Shown: positions 16,330 to 25,767, numbered from the stretch's first letter. The stretch is DNA of 64,000 nt from Sphingomonas faeni (GCF_023195535.1 NZ_JALPNF010000003.1:1-64000), one strand, 5' to 3'. A program made the numbers and translations. The notes: generated by a model not told the origin, from the letters alone.

Positions 16330-17352
16330 TCAGTCGAGACGACCCGGGAGGGAGCCGTCAGGCAGTCGCACCACTTCCACCGGCTCCGCACGGAATCCGA
16401 GTGTCGCCTTCCCCTGGATCGGGCCCGCCACGTCCGCGACGATATACAATGGCCGCCGTTTCGACTCGACGTACAGCCGCCCGAGATACTCGCCGATCAT
16501 CCCCAGCACGAACATCTGCACCGCGCCCAGGAATACCGTGACGAGCATCGTCGAGGTCCAGCCCTGCACCGCGCTGCCCGAAAGCCAGCCGATCGCGATA
16601 TACACGAACAGCAGCAGCGACACGCCGGTCAGCGCGAGCCCCGCATGGCTGGCGAAGCGCAGCGGTGCGGTCGAGAAGCCGGTGACGGCGTCGAACGCCA
16701 GCCGGATCATCTTCGCCAGCGGGTAGTTCGTTTCGCCCGCCAACCGCTCGGCGCGGTCGTAGGGGAACGGCACCTGGCGGAAGCCGATCCAGGCGACCAT
16801 GCCGCGGATGAAGCGGGCCTGTTCCGGGAGCGACAGGAACGCGTCGAGCGCCCGCCGGCTCATTAACCGGAAGTCACCGGTGTCGAGCGGGATCGGCGTG
16901 TCGGTCATCCGCGTCAGCATCCGGTAGAACGCGGCGGCGGTCGCCTTCTTGAACACCGTTTCGCCCGCGCGCTGGCGGCGCACCGCATACACCACGTCTG
17001 CCTGACTTGCCGCCATCGCCGCGCGCATGTCGGAAAGGAGTTCCGGGGGATCCTGGAGATCTGCGTCGATGATCAGGATCTGCTCACCCGCGCACAGATC
17101 GAGCCCCGCGGTCAGCGCCAACTGGTGGCCGTGGTTGCGCGAGAGGTTGATCGCCACCAGCCGTGGGTCGGCGGCGGCAAGACGCTGCATCACGCCCCAG
17201 CTGTCGTCCCGCGAGCCGTCGTTGATCAGCACGATCTCGTAATCGTCGCCGACCGCGACCTTCGCCGCGCCGGAAATGCGCGCGTGCAGGATGTCGAGGC
17301 ACGCCGCCTCGTTATAGCAGGGGACGACAATCGAAAGAGACGGACGGTTCAT
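16330..17352 (-). CDS. Polyprenyl-phosphate GT2 glycosyltransferase (GtrB-like)
   Basis: The 340-residue protein has an N-terminal GT-A domain: SIVVPCYNEA near 7, LINDGSRD near 43, and the DXD-type IDADLQDPPEL near 95. Two membrane spans (about 237-258 and 274-296) follow, as in DPM1/GtrB/ArnC enzymes that load a sugar from a nucleotide donor onto polyprenyl phosphate at the cytosolic face. With GtrA and the GT-C gene it completes a three-part lipid-sugar modification set. The sugar is unknown. Confidence 0.9.
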   Translation of the reverse strand: MNRPSLSIVVPCYNEAACLDILHARISGAAKVAVGDDYEIVLINDGSRDDSWGVMQRLAAADPRLVAINLSRNHGHQLALTAGLDLCAGEQILIIDADLQDPPELLSDMRAAMAASQADVVYAVRRQRAGETVFKKATAAAFYRMLTRMTDTPIPLDTGDFRLMSRRALDAFLSLPEQARFIRGMVAWIGFRQVPFPYDRAERLAGETNYPLAKMIRLAFDAVTGFSTAPLRFASHAGLALTGVSLLLFVYIAIGWLSGSAVQGWTSTMLVTVFLGAVQMFVLGMIGEYLGRLYVESKRRPLYIVADVAGPIQGKATLGFRAEPVEVVRLPDGSLPGRLD

Positions 17353-17399
17353 CGCCCCCGTCTAGCGTCCGTCGCGCCCGCCGTCATCGTCGGATGTTT

Positions 17400-19505
17400 C
17401 TACACCCGCTCCACGGTGTGCACCGCATCCGCCGCGCGCAAGCCGGCCATCAGCCGCATCAGCTGCTGCACGTCGTGCACCTCGACATCGATCTCGTTGG
17501 TATGGAAGCTCTTGTCGCGCGTATCGAGCCGCAGGTTGATGATGTTGGCCTTGTGCCCGCCGATGATCGTCGAGACGATGCCGAGCGAGCCCGGCTCGTT
17601 CTTCACCATCACCGATATCCGCGCGACGGCCCCTTCGGTCTCGTCGCCCCACGCGACATCCACCCAGTCGGTCTCGTTCTCCGAGCGCTCGGCAAGTTCG
17701 GCAAGAACCTTGCAGTCGATCGCATGGACTTCGATGCCTGCGTCCGGCCGGCGCAATCCGACGATCCGGTCGCCCGGTACCGGGTGGCAGCACGTGGCGA
17801 GGTCGTAGGCGACACCGGGAGTCAGCCCCTTGATCGAGATCGCGCTCGATTGCGGCGCCAGCGCATGCGTCACGTCCGCACCGGCCGAGCCCGGCATCAA
17901 CGCCTCCATCACCGCCGCATCGGACAGTGTCCGCCGCGCGATCGCGACCATCAGCGACGATTCGTCGGGCAGCTTCAGCCGCTTCAGCGCATGGCTCAGC
18001 GCATCGGTGCCGATCTGCGCGGGCAGGCGTGTGACGATATCCTCGTACAGAGTCTGGCCGAGCGCGGTCTGTTCGACGCGCTCCTTCTGACGCAGATGGC
18101 GGCGGATCGCGGCGAGCGCCTTGCCCGTCGTCGCGACGTTCAGCCATTGCGGTTGCGGCGACTGGCCCTTCGAGCGCAGGATCTGCACTTGATCACCGTT
18201 CTCGATCACCGTCGACAGCGGCACCACCCGGCCGTTGACCTTCGCGCCGACTGCCTGATCGCCGAGATCGGTGTGCACCGCGTACGCGAAGTCGATCGAG
18301 GTCGCGCCCTTGGGTAGCTGGATCAGCTCACCCTTCGGCGTGAACGCGAAGATGCGATCGGTGTACATCGCCATCCGCGTGTGTTCGAGCAACTCTTCCG
18401 GGCTCTCGGCGGTATCGAGGATTTCGACGAGGTCGCGAATCCAGCTCACCTGCCGGTCGCTGCCGTTGATCTGCTGCTTGTACGCCCAGTGCGCGGCGAG
18501 CCCGAACTCGGCCTGCGCATGCATGTCGGCGGTGCGGATCTGGATCTCGATCCGCGCGCTGTCGGCGTGGATCACCGAGGTGTGGAGCGACCGGTAGCCG
18601 TTGCGCTTGGGCGTCGAGATGTAATCCTTGAACCGGCCCGGCACCATCGGCCAGCGCTGGTGGATGATCCCGAGCACCCGGTAGCAATCCTCCTCCGTGG
18701 GCACGATCGCGCGGAACGCCATGACGTCGGAGAGCTGTTCGAAGCTGATGTGGCGTTCGGACATTTTCCGAAAGATCGAATAGGGGTGTTTTTCGCGCCC
18801 TGAGATCTCCGCCTCGACCCCGGCGCGGGAGAGCACCAGCTTCAGGCCGGAGGCGATCTTGGCGATGCGGTCGCCGTCGCCCTTTTTCAGCTGTTCGAGG
18901 CGGCGGTTGATCGATTCGGACGCCTCGGGCTCGAGCTGTTCGAACGCGAGCGACTGCATCTCGCGCATGAACTCGTACATGCCGATCCGCTCGGCGAGCG
19001 GCGCGTAGATGTCCATCGTCTCCTTGGCGATGCGACGGCGCTTCTCCGGCTTGGCGATGTGGTGCAGCGTCCGCATGTTGTGCAGGCGGTCGGCAAGCTT
19101 GACCAGGAGCACCCGGATGTCGTCGGACATCGCCAGCAGGAATTTTCGCAGATTCTCCGCGGCGCGCTCGTTCTCGGTCTGCGCCTCGATCTTGCTGAGC
19201 TTCGTGACGCCGTCCACCAGCCGCGCGACCGAAGCACCGAACAGCCGCTCGATCTCCTCGGGCGTGGCGACCGTGTCCTCGATGGTGTCGTGCAGGATCG
19301 CGGTCGCGATCGTTTCCGCATCGAGGTGCAGGTCGGTGAGGATGCCGGCCACCTCGATCGGGTGGCTGAAATACGGATCGCCGCTCGCACGCTTCTGCGA
19401 CCCGTGCGCCTGCATCGAGAAGACGTAGGCGCGGTTCAGCAGCGCCTCGTCGGCGTCGGGATCGTAGTCGAGGACGCGATCGACCAGTTCATATTGGCGC
19501 AACAC
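17400..19505 (-). CDS. rsh: Bifunctional (p)ppGpp synthetase/hydrolase
   Basis: The product is 701 residues from a GTG start, chosen because homologues begin at the (M)LRQYELV motif; a TTG at 19544 would add 13 residues. The HD hydrolase domain has H48 and H72-D73 (LHDTIEDT). The synthetase domain carries RFKD at 291-294; this RXKD form marks the bifunctional Rel/SpoT class, not the RelA class (EXDD). TGS (about 380-440), a zinc-finger-like block (CCHP near 570) and a C-terminal ACT domain (about 625-701) follow. It sets the alarmone level in starvation. It reads away from a divergent HxlR regulator. Confidence 0.97.
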   Translation of the reverse strand: MLRQYELVDRVLDYDPDADEALLNRAYVFSMQAHGSQKRASGDPYFSHPIEVAGILTDLHLDAETIATAILHDTIEDTVATPEEIERLFGASVARLVDGVTKLSKIEAQTENERAAENLRKFLLAMSDDIRVLLVKLADRLHNMRTLHHIAKPEKRRRIAKETMDIYAPLAERIGMYEFMREMQSLAFEQLEPEASESINRRLEQLKKGDGDRIAKIASGLKLVLSRAGVEAEISGREKHPYSIFRKMSERHISFEQLSDVMAFRAIVPTEEDCYRVLGIIHQRWPMVPGRFKDYISTPKRNGYRSLHTSVIHADSARIEIQIRTADMHAQAEFGLAAHWAYKQQINGSDRQVSWIRDLVEILDTAESPEELLEHTRMAMYTDRIFAFTPKGELIQLPKGATSIDFAYAVHTDLGDQAVGAKVNGRVVPLSTVIENGDQVQILRSKGQSPQPQWLNVATTGKALAAIRRHLRQKERVEQTALGQTLYEDIVTRLPAQIGTDALSHALKRLKLPDESSLMVAIARRTLSDAAVMEALMPGSAGADVTHALAPQSSAISIKGLTPGVAYDLATCCHPVPGDRIVGLRRPDAGIEVHAIDCKVLAELAERSENETDWVDVAWGDETEGAVARISVMVKNEPGSLGIVSTIIGGHKANIINLRLDTRDKSFHTNEIDVEVHDVQQLMRLMAGLRAADAVHTVERV

Positions 19506-19713
19506 CCGCCATAGATGGGGCCGGGCGGGGACTTTTGGCAACAAAAAGCGTCACATCACTGTGATCTAGTGGGCGATCCAGTGGGGGCCTCTGGGGGGGC
19601 GTCGGCAATTCGTTGGGCCAGTCGCGTATCCAGGGGCGTATAACGCAGGATAACCGGGGCGTTTCGCTTCGGCGGCTTATGCGGTACGTTCGCCCACGGA
19701 CGAGGATGACGTG

Positions 19714-20199
19714 ATGGGCAAATTGCGCGAACCATTGCTGGAATGCAGCCTGCCCGCCGCGCTGGAGGCGATGGGCGAGCGCTGGTCGTTCCTGATCTTG
19801 CGCGCCGCGTTCAACGGCCTGCATCATTTCGAGGAGTTCCAGTCGGAGCTGGGGATCGCGCGCAATATCCTGGCGAACCGGCTGGCGCGGCTGGTCGAGC
19901 ATGGGATCCTGGAGCGGCAGCCTATTCCGGAGGACCGGCGCAAGATCGCCTACGGCCTGACCGACAAGGGTTTCGCGCTGCTGCCGACGATGATCGCGCT
20001 CCGGCAATGGGGCGAGCGGTGGGAGACGTGCGTGCCGGCGTTCCCGATCCTGGTCGACGCGCGCGATCGGCGGCCGTTGCAGCCGGTCTCGGTGCGGGCG
20101 CATGACGGGCGCGTGCTGGCGAAGGGGGATTTGATCTGGGCGCTGCCTGGGGAGATTGCGGGCGTGGAAGCTGAGGCGGCGGCCGAGGCGGCGGAGTAA
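19714..20199 (+). CDS. HxlR-family winged-helix regulator
   Basis: The 161-residue protein has the HxlR pattern: a conserved Cys (C12) early, ALEAMGERWSFLILR near 17, the recognition helix GIARNILANRLARLVEHGIL near 49 and a wing with YGLTDKG near 85. ATG 19714 was preferred to the GTG directly before it; GAGG lies upstream. A C-terminal extension of about 50 residues ends in an Ala/Glu-rich tail. HxlR proteins usually answer to electrophiles or redox change and control a neighbouring gene; the nearest divergent gene is rsh. Confidence 0.88.
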   Translation: MGKLREPLLECSLPAALEAMGERWSFLILRAAFNGLHHFEEFQSELGIARNILANRLARLVEHGILERQPIPEDRRKIAYGLTDKGFALLPTMIALRQWGERWETCVPAFPILVDARDRRPLQPVSVRAHDGRVLAKGDLIWALPGEIAGVEAEAAAEAAE

Positions 20200-20209
20200 A
20201 GCCTCATTC

Positions 20210-20291
20210 CGTCATCCTGACGAAAGTCAGGACCCAGAGCCATTAAGGCTGGCGTCGGTTACCCTGGGTCCTGACTTTCGTCAGGATGACG
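20210..20291. repeat. Family B inverted repeat, copy 4
   Basis: Both arms have the CCTGACGAAAGTCAGG hairpin. It lies in the convergent gap between the HxlR regulator and the thioesterase gene. Confidence 0.9.
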
Positions 20292-20300
20292 GAGGTGGTG

Positions 20301-20729
20301 TCAGCATGACAACGGCAATGCTTCCAACACCTCACGGATCGCGTCCGGAAGCGCCACCGCGCGGCCTGTTTCCAGATCGACATGCACGCTGACCATGGTG
20401 ATCACCGTATGCAGATCCCCGGTCTCCGCATGCGCGAGTTCGAAGCGTTTGGTCAGGCTCGTCGTACCAAGCTTCTCGATCCGCACGAACGCTTCCACCG
20501 TATCGCCGAGGCGGAACGGCTTGAGGTAATCGATCTCCGTCCGCCGCACGTTGAACTCGGTGGTCGGCCAGACATCCGGCAGCGCCTCCGCGATCCCGGT
20601 CCATTCCCAGAACTCGGTGACCGCGACGTCGGCATATTCGAGATAGCGCGAGTTGAAGACGATGCGCTGGCCGTCGATCTCGGCATAGCGCACGCGGAAC
20701 CTGGTCGAGAAGGCGAAGCCGGGCCGCAT
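20301..20729 (-). CDS. Acyl-CoA thioesterase, 4HBT hot-dog family
   Basis: The 142-residue protein fits YbgC/FadM-like thioesterases: VRYAEIDGQRIVFNSRYLEYAD near residue 13 carries the Asp of the active-site loop, and YLKPFRLGDTVEAFVRI near 68 is the second conserved strand. Such enzymes hydrolyse acyl-CoA in the cytosol. Its ATG overlaps the stop of the TauE gene (ATGA), so the two are coupled. The usual Tyr/His after the Asp is replaced, and substrate length cannot be told. Confidence 0.85.
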   Translation of the reverse strand: MRPGFAFSTRFRVRYAEIDGQRIVFNSRYLEYADVAVTEFWEWTGIAEALPDVWPTTEFNVRRTEIDYLKPFRLGDTVEAFVRIEKLGTTSLTKRFELAHAETGDLHTVITMVSVHVDLETGRAVALPDAIREVLEALPLSC

Positions 20730-21505
20730 CAGAAGATCAGCTTCACGCCGACCAGCGCCAGCACGGTCGCCAGCACCGGGACCAGCACCCGGTCCGAGAC
20801 GCGCGTGGCGATCAGGCTGCCGACGATGATGCCGGGGATCGAGCCGATCAGCAGCGACACTAGCAGGTCGACGTCGACCGAGCCGAGGATCCAGTGGCCG
20901 ATCCCGCCGAGCAACGTCAGCGGCACCGCGTGCGCGATGTCGGAGCCGACCAGCCGGTTGATCGGCAGCGTCGGGTACAGGATCAGCAGCGCGGTCATGC
21001 CCAGCGCGCCCGCGCCGACCGAGGTCAGCGACACCAGCACGCCGAGGACCGCGCCGAGCAGGATAGTCAGCATCGCCTGACGCTCGCCGCCGACGGTGCC
21101 CACGCGAGGGGTCAGCCACGCGACGATCTTGCCGCGAAAGAAGGTCGCGACCGCCGACAGGATCAGCGTCACGCCGAGCACCACGGTGATCGCATGGCCC
21201 GTATCGGACGATTTCTCGCCGAGATGGTTGAGCACCAGCAGCGTCGCGATCGCCGCAGGGACGCTGCCGGTCGCGAGCCGGCGCACGACCTGCCAGTCCA
21301 CCGTGCCGCGCCAGCCATGCACCGTCGTGCCGACCGTCTTGGTCGCCGAGGCGTAGAGCAGGTCGGTGCCGACCGCGGTGGCGGGGTGGAAGCCGAAGAC
21401 AAGCACCAGCAGCGGCGTCATCAGCGACCCGCCACCGACACCCGTCAGCCCGACGATGAGGCCGACGAGCACGCCGGCCACCGAATATAACGGATTGATA
21501 TCCAC
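20729..21505 (-). CDS. TauE/SafE-family exporter
   Basis: The 258-residue protein has eight hydrophobic spans and the duplicated TauE/SafE motif: VGLIVGLTGVGGGSLMTPLL near residue 13 and GVLVSLTSVGAGALGMTAL near 155. Members are inner-membrane anion permeases for sulfite, sulfoacetate or other organosulfur anions. It lies 11 bases after the aminotransferase gene end and overlaps the thioesterase, so the three genes may be one leftward transcript. The substrate is unknown. Confidence 0.92.
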   Translation of the reverse strand: MDINPLYSVAGVLVGLIVGLTGVGGGSLMTPLLVLVFGFHPATAVGTDLLYASATKTVGTTVHGWRGTVDWQVVRRLATGSVPAAIATLLVLNHLGEKSSDTGHAITVVLGVTLILSAVATFFRGKIVAWLTPRVGTVGGERQAMLTILLGAVLGVLVSLTSVGAGALGMTALLILYPTLPINRLVGSDIAHAVPLTLLGGIGHWILGSVDVDLLVSLLIGSIPGIIVGSLIATRVSDRVLVPVLATVLALVGVKLIF

Positions 21506-21516
21506 GCTGGCGAAGG

Positions 21517-22725
21517 TCAGCCGGCGCCACGCGCGGGCGTGTTGACGCCCATCGACTGGAGATATTTCTTCACGTTGCGCGCCGCCTGGCGGAGCCGTTG
21601 TTCGTTCTCGACCATCGCGATCCTCACATAGCCCTCGCCGTTTTCGCCGTAGCCCACGCCTGGGGCCACGGCGACGTGTGCGTGAGTCAGCAATTGTTTG
21701 GTGAACTCAAGGCTACCTAAATGCGCGAGCGCGGGTGGCAGCGGGGCCCAGGCGAACATGCTCGCACGGGGGCTCGGTATGTCCCAGCCGGCGCGGCCGA
21801 AGCTCTCGACCAGCACGTCGCGGCGCTTGTGATAGAGCTGGCGATTACGCTCGACGATGTCCTGCGGGCCGTTGAGCGCGGCGCAGGCGGCGGCCTGGAT
21901 CGGCGTGAACGCGCCGTAATCGAGGTACGACTTTACCCGCGTCATCGCCGCGATCAGCGTCTTGTTGCCAACCCCAAAGCCCATCCGCCAGCCGGCCATC
22001 GAATAGGTCTTGCTGAGCGAGGTGAACTCGATCGCAACGTCCTTCGCGCCCGGGACCTGGAGGATCGAGGGGGTCGGCTTGCCGTCGAAATACAGCTCCG
22101 AATAGGCGAGATCGGAGATCACCCAGAGCTTGTGCTTCTTGGCGAACGCGACGACGCGCTCGTAGAAGGCGAGGTCGACGACCTCGGCAGTCGGGTTCGA
22201 CGGATAGCCCATCACCAGCACCGATGGTGCGGGGACTGTGAACGCCATCGCGCGCTCGAGGCTCTCGAAATACGCCTCGTCGGGCGTGGTCGGCACCGCG
22301 CGGATCGTCGCGCCGGCGATGATGAAACCGAAAGTGTGGATCGGATAGGACGGGTTGGGCGCGAGCACGACGTCGCCGGGCGCGGTGATCGCGGTGGCGA
22401 GACTCGCGAGGCCCTCCTTCGAGCCCATCGTGACGACGACTTCGGTCTCGGGATCGACGTCGACGCCGAACCGGCGACCGTAATAGTTCGCCTGAGCCTT
22501 GCGCAGGCCTGGGATGCCCTTCGACTGCGAATAGCCGTGCGCGCTGGGTTTACGCGCGACTTCGACGAGCTTCTCGATGACGTGCTCGGGCGGCGGCAGG
22601 TCGGGATTGCCCATGCCGAGATCGATGATGTCCTCCCCGCCCGCGCGCGCCGCCGCCCGCATCGCGTTCACTTCGGCGATGACGTAAGGTGGCAAGCGTT
22701 TGATGCGGTAGAAGTCTTCGGACAT
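21517..22725 (-). CDS. Class I aminotransferase (AlaC / LL-DAP type)
   Basis: The 402-residue PLP enzyme has fold-type I motifs: DLGMGNPDLPPP near 35, NPSYPIHTFGF near 123, GYPSNPTAEV near 175 and the PLP lysine in SLSKTYSMAGWRMGF near 240. It is closest in my judgement to the AlaC/LL-diaminopimelate aminotransferase group, commonly labelled LL-DAP aminotransferase in sphingomonads but likely a glutamate-pyruvate aminotransferase. ATG 22725 gives the usual MSEDFYRIKRLP start; an upstream alternative adds 20 odd residues. Confidence 0.92.
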   Translation of the reverse strand: MSEDFYRIKRLPPYVIAEVNAMRAAARAGGEDIIDLGMGNPDLPPPEHVIEKLVEVARKPSAHGYSQSKGIPGLRKAQANYYGRRFGVDVDPETEVVVTMGSKEGLASLATAITAPGDVVLAPNPSYPIHTFGFIIAGATIRAVPTTPDEAYFESLERAMAFTVPAPSVLVMGYPSNPTAEVVDLAFYERVVAFAKKHKLWVISDLAYSELYFDGKPTPSILQVPGAKDVAIEFTSLSKTYSMAGWRMGFGVGNKTLIAAMTRVKSYLDYGAFTPIQAAACAALNGPQDIVERNRQLYHKRRDVLVESFGRAGWDIPSPRASMFAWAPLPPALAHLGSLEFTKQLLTHAHVAVAPGVGYGENGEGYVRIAMVENEQRLRQAARNVKKYLQSMGVNTPARGAG

Positions 22726-22840
22726 GATCAGCCTCAAGCTGGAGGAGCGGGTGCTGTACCGCAGGTGAAGGGAGGCGTCACCCACTCCGTACCACCGCGT
22801 TCGTCACCTCCGATTTAGTCGTGATTCCATTTCCCAAACC

Positions 22841-22924
22841 CGTCAGCCCAGCGAAAGCTGGGGTCTCCCTGTTGTTGAAGGGTATGGCCCGAACCGGGAT
22901 ACCCCAGCTTTCGCTGGGGTGACG
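22841..22924. repeat. Family C inverted repeat, copy 3
   Basis: Head-to-head arms with CCCAGCGAAAGCTGGG. This is the only repeat of any family in a divergent gap (aminotransferase / phaC). About 145 bases still separate it from phaC. Confidence 0.88.
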
Positions 22925-23068
22925 GGTTTTGTTGCGGGCGACGGACTTTACTCGGGTGGCGGGCTTTGTTGCGCGTGACGGTAGAGGCGAGTGACGGCAG
23001 GGGCGGGTGACAGTCGGCTTCCGCTGACGGCACACCTGCGTTAAGCTCCGGAAAAAGCAGAGGACGTC

Positions 23069-24781
23069 ATGGCCGAAACTCCTCCTACCCCGAACTTGCC
23101 CGATCTCCAGCATTGGACCTGGGTGATGGGCCGTGCGCAGCAGATGATGATGGAGCAGGGGCTCGCCGCGATGCAGCCGCCGGCCGAGACGATTCCGGTC
23201 ATTCCCGGCTTCACCGACCCCGCCACGCTGGAACGCGCGCGCGATTTCTGGACCGAGAGCCTGACATTGTGGCAGCGCTTTCTCGATCCGGCCAAGGCGC
23301 CCAAGCCCGCCCCCGTCACCGACAAGCGCTTCAAGGCGCCGCAGTGGCGCGAACCCGTGTTCGACCTGATCCGGCAGAGCTATCAGTTGATCGGTGATCA
23401 TATGCTCCGCGGCGTCGAGGCGGTCGATGGCCTCGACCCGAAGCAGAAGGAGCAGTTGCGGTTCGCGACCAAGGGGTTCGTCGACGCGATGAGCCCGACC
23501 AATTTCGCGCTGACCAACCCGCAGGTGATCGAGAAGACGATCGAGACGCGCGGCGAGAATCTGCTGAAAGGTCTGCAGAACATGATGGCGGATCTTGCCC
23601 GCGGGCAGGTGACGCATACCCCCGACGGCGCGTTCGAACTCGGCCGCAACCTGGCGATGACGCCGGGCAAGGTGATCAAGCGCACGCCGCTCTACGAACT
23701 GATCCAGTACAGCCCGACCACCGAGACCGTGCTGGCGACGCCGCTGGTGATTTTCCCGCCGTGGATCAACCGGTTCTACATTCTCGATCTGACGCCGGAG
23801 AAGAGCTTCATCCGCTGGGCGGTCGAGCAGGGCATCACGGTGTTCATGGTGTCGTGGAAATCGGCCGACGCGAGCATGAAGGATGTCGTCTGGGACGATT
23901 ATGTCGGCGCGCAGGTCGAGGCGATCGACACGGTCCGCGACGTGCTCGACGTGCCGGCGGTCCATACGATCGGCTATTGCGTGGCGGGCACCACGCTCGC
24001 CGCGACACTCGCGCTGCTGACCGCACACGGGCAGGCGGAAAAGGTGGCGAGCGCGACGTTCTTCACAGCCCAGGTCGATTTCGCACAGGCGGGCGAGTTG
24101 CAGCATTTCATCGACGACGAGCAGCTTAAGATGGTCGCGTCGCTGTCGCCAGAGGGGTTCCTCGACGGGCGCTATATGGCGACCACGTTCAACCTGCTGC
24201 GCGGGCGCGACCTGATCTGGAACTACGTCACGCAGAACTACCTGCTGGGGCAGGATTACGTGCCGTTCGACCTGCTCCACTGGAACGGCGATACGACCAA
24301 CTTGCCGGCGAAATGGCACTTAAGCTATCTGACCGACCTGTACCGCGACAATCTGCTGGTAAAGCCGGGCGCTATCAGCGTCGACGGCACGCCGCTCGAT
24401 CTCACCAAGGTCAAAACGCCGAGCTATGTCCAGGCCGGGCGAGAGGATCATATCGCGCCGGCGGAGAGCGTATGGAAGCTGACTCAGCTATTCGCCGGTC
24501 CGTTGAAGTTCGTGCTGGCGGGATCGGGGCACATCGCCGGAGTCGTGAATCCCCCGGCTGCGGGCAAGTATCAGTTTTGGACCAATCCCTCGGCGCATAC
24601 CACGCTCGACGACTTCGTTGCTGGGGCGACCGAGACCAAGGGAAGCTGGTGGCCCGACTGGGTCGAATGGGTCCGCGCGATCGACCCGAAAACCGTTGCT
24701 GCCAAGGGGGTTAGGCATCCCGGCAAAGGAGCCCTTGCGCCGCTCGGCGATGCCCCCGGCGAGTATGTAAAAACCCGATAG
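23069..24781 (+). CDS. phaC: Class I polyhydroxyalkanoate synthase
   Basis: The 570-residue enzyme polymerises (R)-3-hydroxyacyl-CoA into storage polyester granules. The lipase-like box GYCVAGT holds the catalytic Cys at 304; the C-terminal half supplies the Asp (GREDHIAPAESVW near 455) and His (GSGHIAGVVNPP near 486). PhaC_N is recognised near residues 90-260. The length is typical of single-subunit class I synthases. A phasin gene follows 100 bases downstream, and phaB lies about 4 kb away on the other strand. Confidence 0.97.
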   Translation: MAETPPTPNLPDLQHWTWVMGRAQQMMMEQGLAAMQPPAETIPVIPGFTDPATLERARDFWTESLTLWQRFLDPAKAPKPAPVTDKRFKAPQWREPVFDLIRQSYQLIGDHMLRGVEAVDGLDPKQKEQLRFATKGFVDAMSPTNFALTNPQVIEKTIETRGENLLKGLQNMMADLARGQVTHTPDGAFELGRNLAMTPGKVIKRTPLYELIQYSPTTETVLATPLVIFPPWINRFYILDLTPEKSFIRWAVEQGITVFMVSWKSADASMKDVVWDDYVGAQVEAIDTVRDVLDVPAVHTIGYCVAGTTLAATLALLTAHGQAEKVASATFFTAQVDFAQAGELQHFIDDEQLKMVASLSPEGFLDGRYMATTFNLLRGRDLIWNYVTQNYLLGQDYVPFDLLHWNGDTTNLPAKWHLSYLTDLYRDNLLVKPGAISVDGTPLDLTKVKTPSYVQAGREDHIAPAESVWKLTQLFAGPLKFVLAGSGHIAGVVNPPAAGKYQFWTNPSAHTTLDDFVAGATETKGSWWPDWVEWVRAIDPKTVAAKGVRHPGKGALAPLGDAPGEYVKTR

Positions 24782-24883
24782 CGCTACTTTCCGTTAACGT
24801 CATGGTGCGCTGCACAATTTAATTGTGCGGCGCCACGAATCGTGTACAAAGACCGCGACATAACTCCGAAGAGAGGTGCGTGG

Positions 24884-25612
24884 ATGGTGGATATCGTGAA
24901 ACGGACGGCCAAGGCCGGTTCGAAGCTTGCCGCCGCCGCGAAACCGGTGGCTGCCGTCAAGGCCGCGACCGCCAAAGCCTCCGCCCGGACTGTCGCCAAG
25001 CCGGCGAAACCGGCACCCGAGCCGATCGCCAAGACGTCGGCACCTCAACCTCTCGCGGCTGCTTTTGTATCGCCGCACCCGGACATTCCCGCCCCGATTC
25101 CGGCCACCGCGCCAACGGGGATCCCTGCCAGCGAAACAAAGGACGCCACGATGGACACGATCCAGAGCATCACCGAGAAGACCAAGGCCCTGTTCAGCAA
25201 CGGGTTCACGGGCGCCAACACCGCCGAGTATACCGAGCAGGCCAAGGGCGCGATGGAGAAGTCGGCGAAGATGGCGGAAGATTTCGTCGCATTCGGCAAG
25301 GGCAACATCGAGGCGCTGGTCGAATCGTCGAAGATCGCCGCGAAGAACGTCGAGGCGCTTGGCCAAGAAGCGGCCGAGTACGCCAAGACCTCGTTCGAGA
25401 GCGCGACCGAAGCCGCCAAGACGCTCGCCGCCGCCAAGTCGCCGACCGAGTTCATGAAGCTCCAGGGCGATTATGCGCGCACCGCGTTCGACACGATGAT
25501 CGCCGAAGGCTCGCGCTCGACCGAGCGGATGCTCAAGATGTTCGGCGAGTTCGCGCAACCGATCTCGAACCGCGTCGCGGTCGCGACCGACAAGATGAAG
25601 ATCTCGGCGTAA
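24884..25612 (+). CDS. phaP: Phasin with basic, Ala/Pro-rich N-terminal extension
   Basis: The 242-residue protein has a C-terminal phasin domain (about 105-242): amphipathic helices rich in Ala, Lys and Glu that coat PHA granules (KALFSNGFTGANTAEYTEQ, then FESATEAAKTLAAAKSPTEF near 180). Residues 1-95 form an unusual disordered extension with many Lys-Ala-Lys and Ala-Pro repeats, like the histone-like tails of PhaF-type phasins. ATG 24884 was chosen for GAGAGG seven bases upstream. A strong terminator follows. It is cotranscribed with, or close behind, phaC. Confidence 0.93.
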   Translation: MVDIVKRTAKAGSKLAAAAKPVAAVKAATAKASARTVAKPAKPAPEPIAKTSAPQPLAAAFVSPHPDIPAPIPATAPTGIPASETKDATMDTIQSITEKTKALFSNGFTGANTAEYTEQAKGAMEKSAKMAEDFVAFGKGNIEALVESSKIAAKNVEALGQEAAEYAKTSFESATEAAKTLAAAKSPTEFMKLQGDYARTAFDTMIAEGSRSTERMLKMFGEFAQPISNRVAVATDKMKISA

Positions 25613-25650
25613 GTCGATAGCGCCACGCCTTCGGGCGGTGCGACGAGAAG

Positions 25651-25683
25651 GGGGCGGCCGTCATGCGACGGTCGCCCCTTTTT
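25651..25683 (+). terminator. Rho-independent terminator after phasin gene
   Basis: A 12-bp stem (GGGGCGGCCGTC with GACGGTCGCCCC, one G/T pair) around an ATGC loop is followed by five T. It is the clearest intrinsic terminator in the window and separates the pha genes from clpS. Confidence 0.9.
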
Positions 25684-25767
25684 CGTTTGCGGATTTCGCG
25701 CGGATTTCGCGTGGGGTGTGCGGGCGCCCCCTTGCCCTTGCCCCCCGGCATGCCATATTTTGGCAGC

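Noticed and set aside
24790..24800. TTAAC near the phasin start as a CtrA site
   Set aside because: Only a single GTTAACG is present with no second half-site.
25663..25767. Upstream ATG of the ClpS frame as its start
   Set aside because: It lies in the loop of the phasin terminator and would add a non-conserved Arg/Pro-rich stretch.
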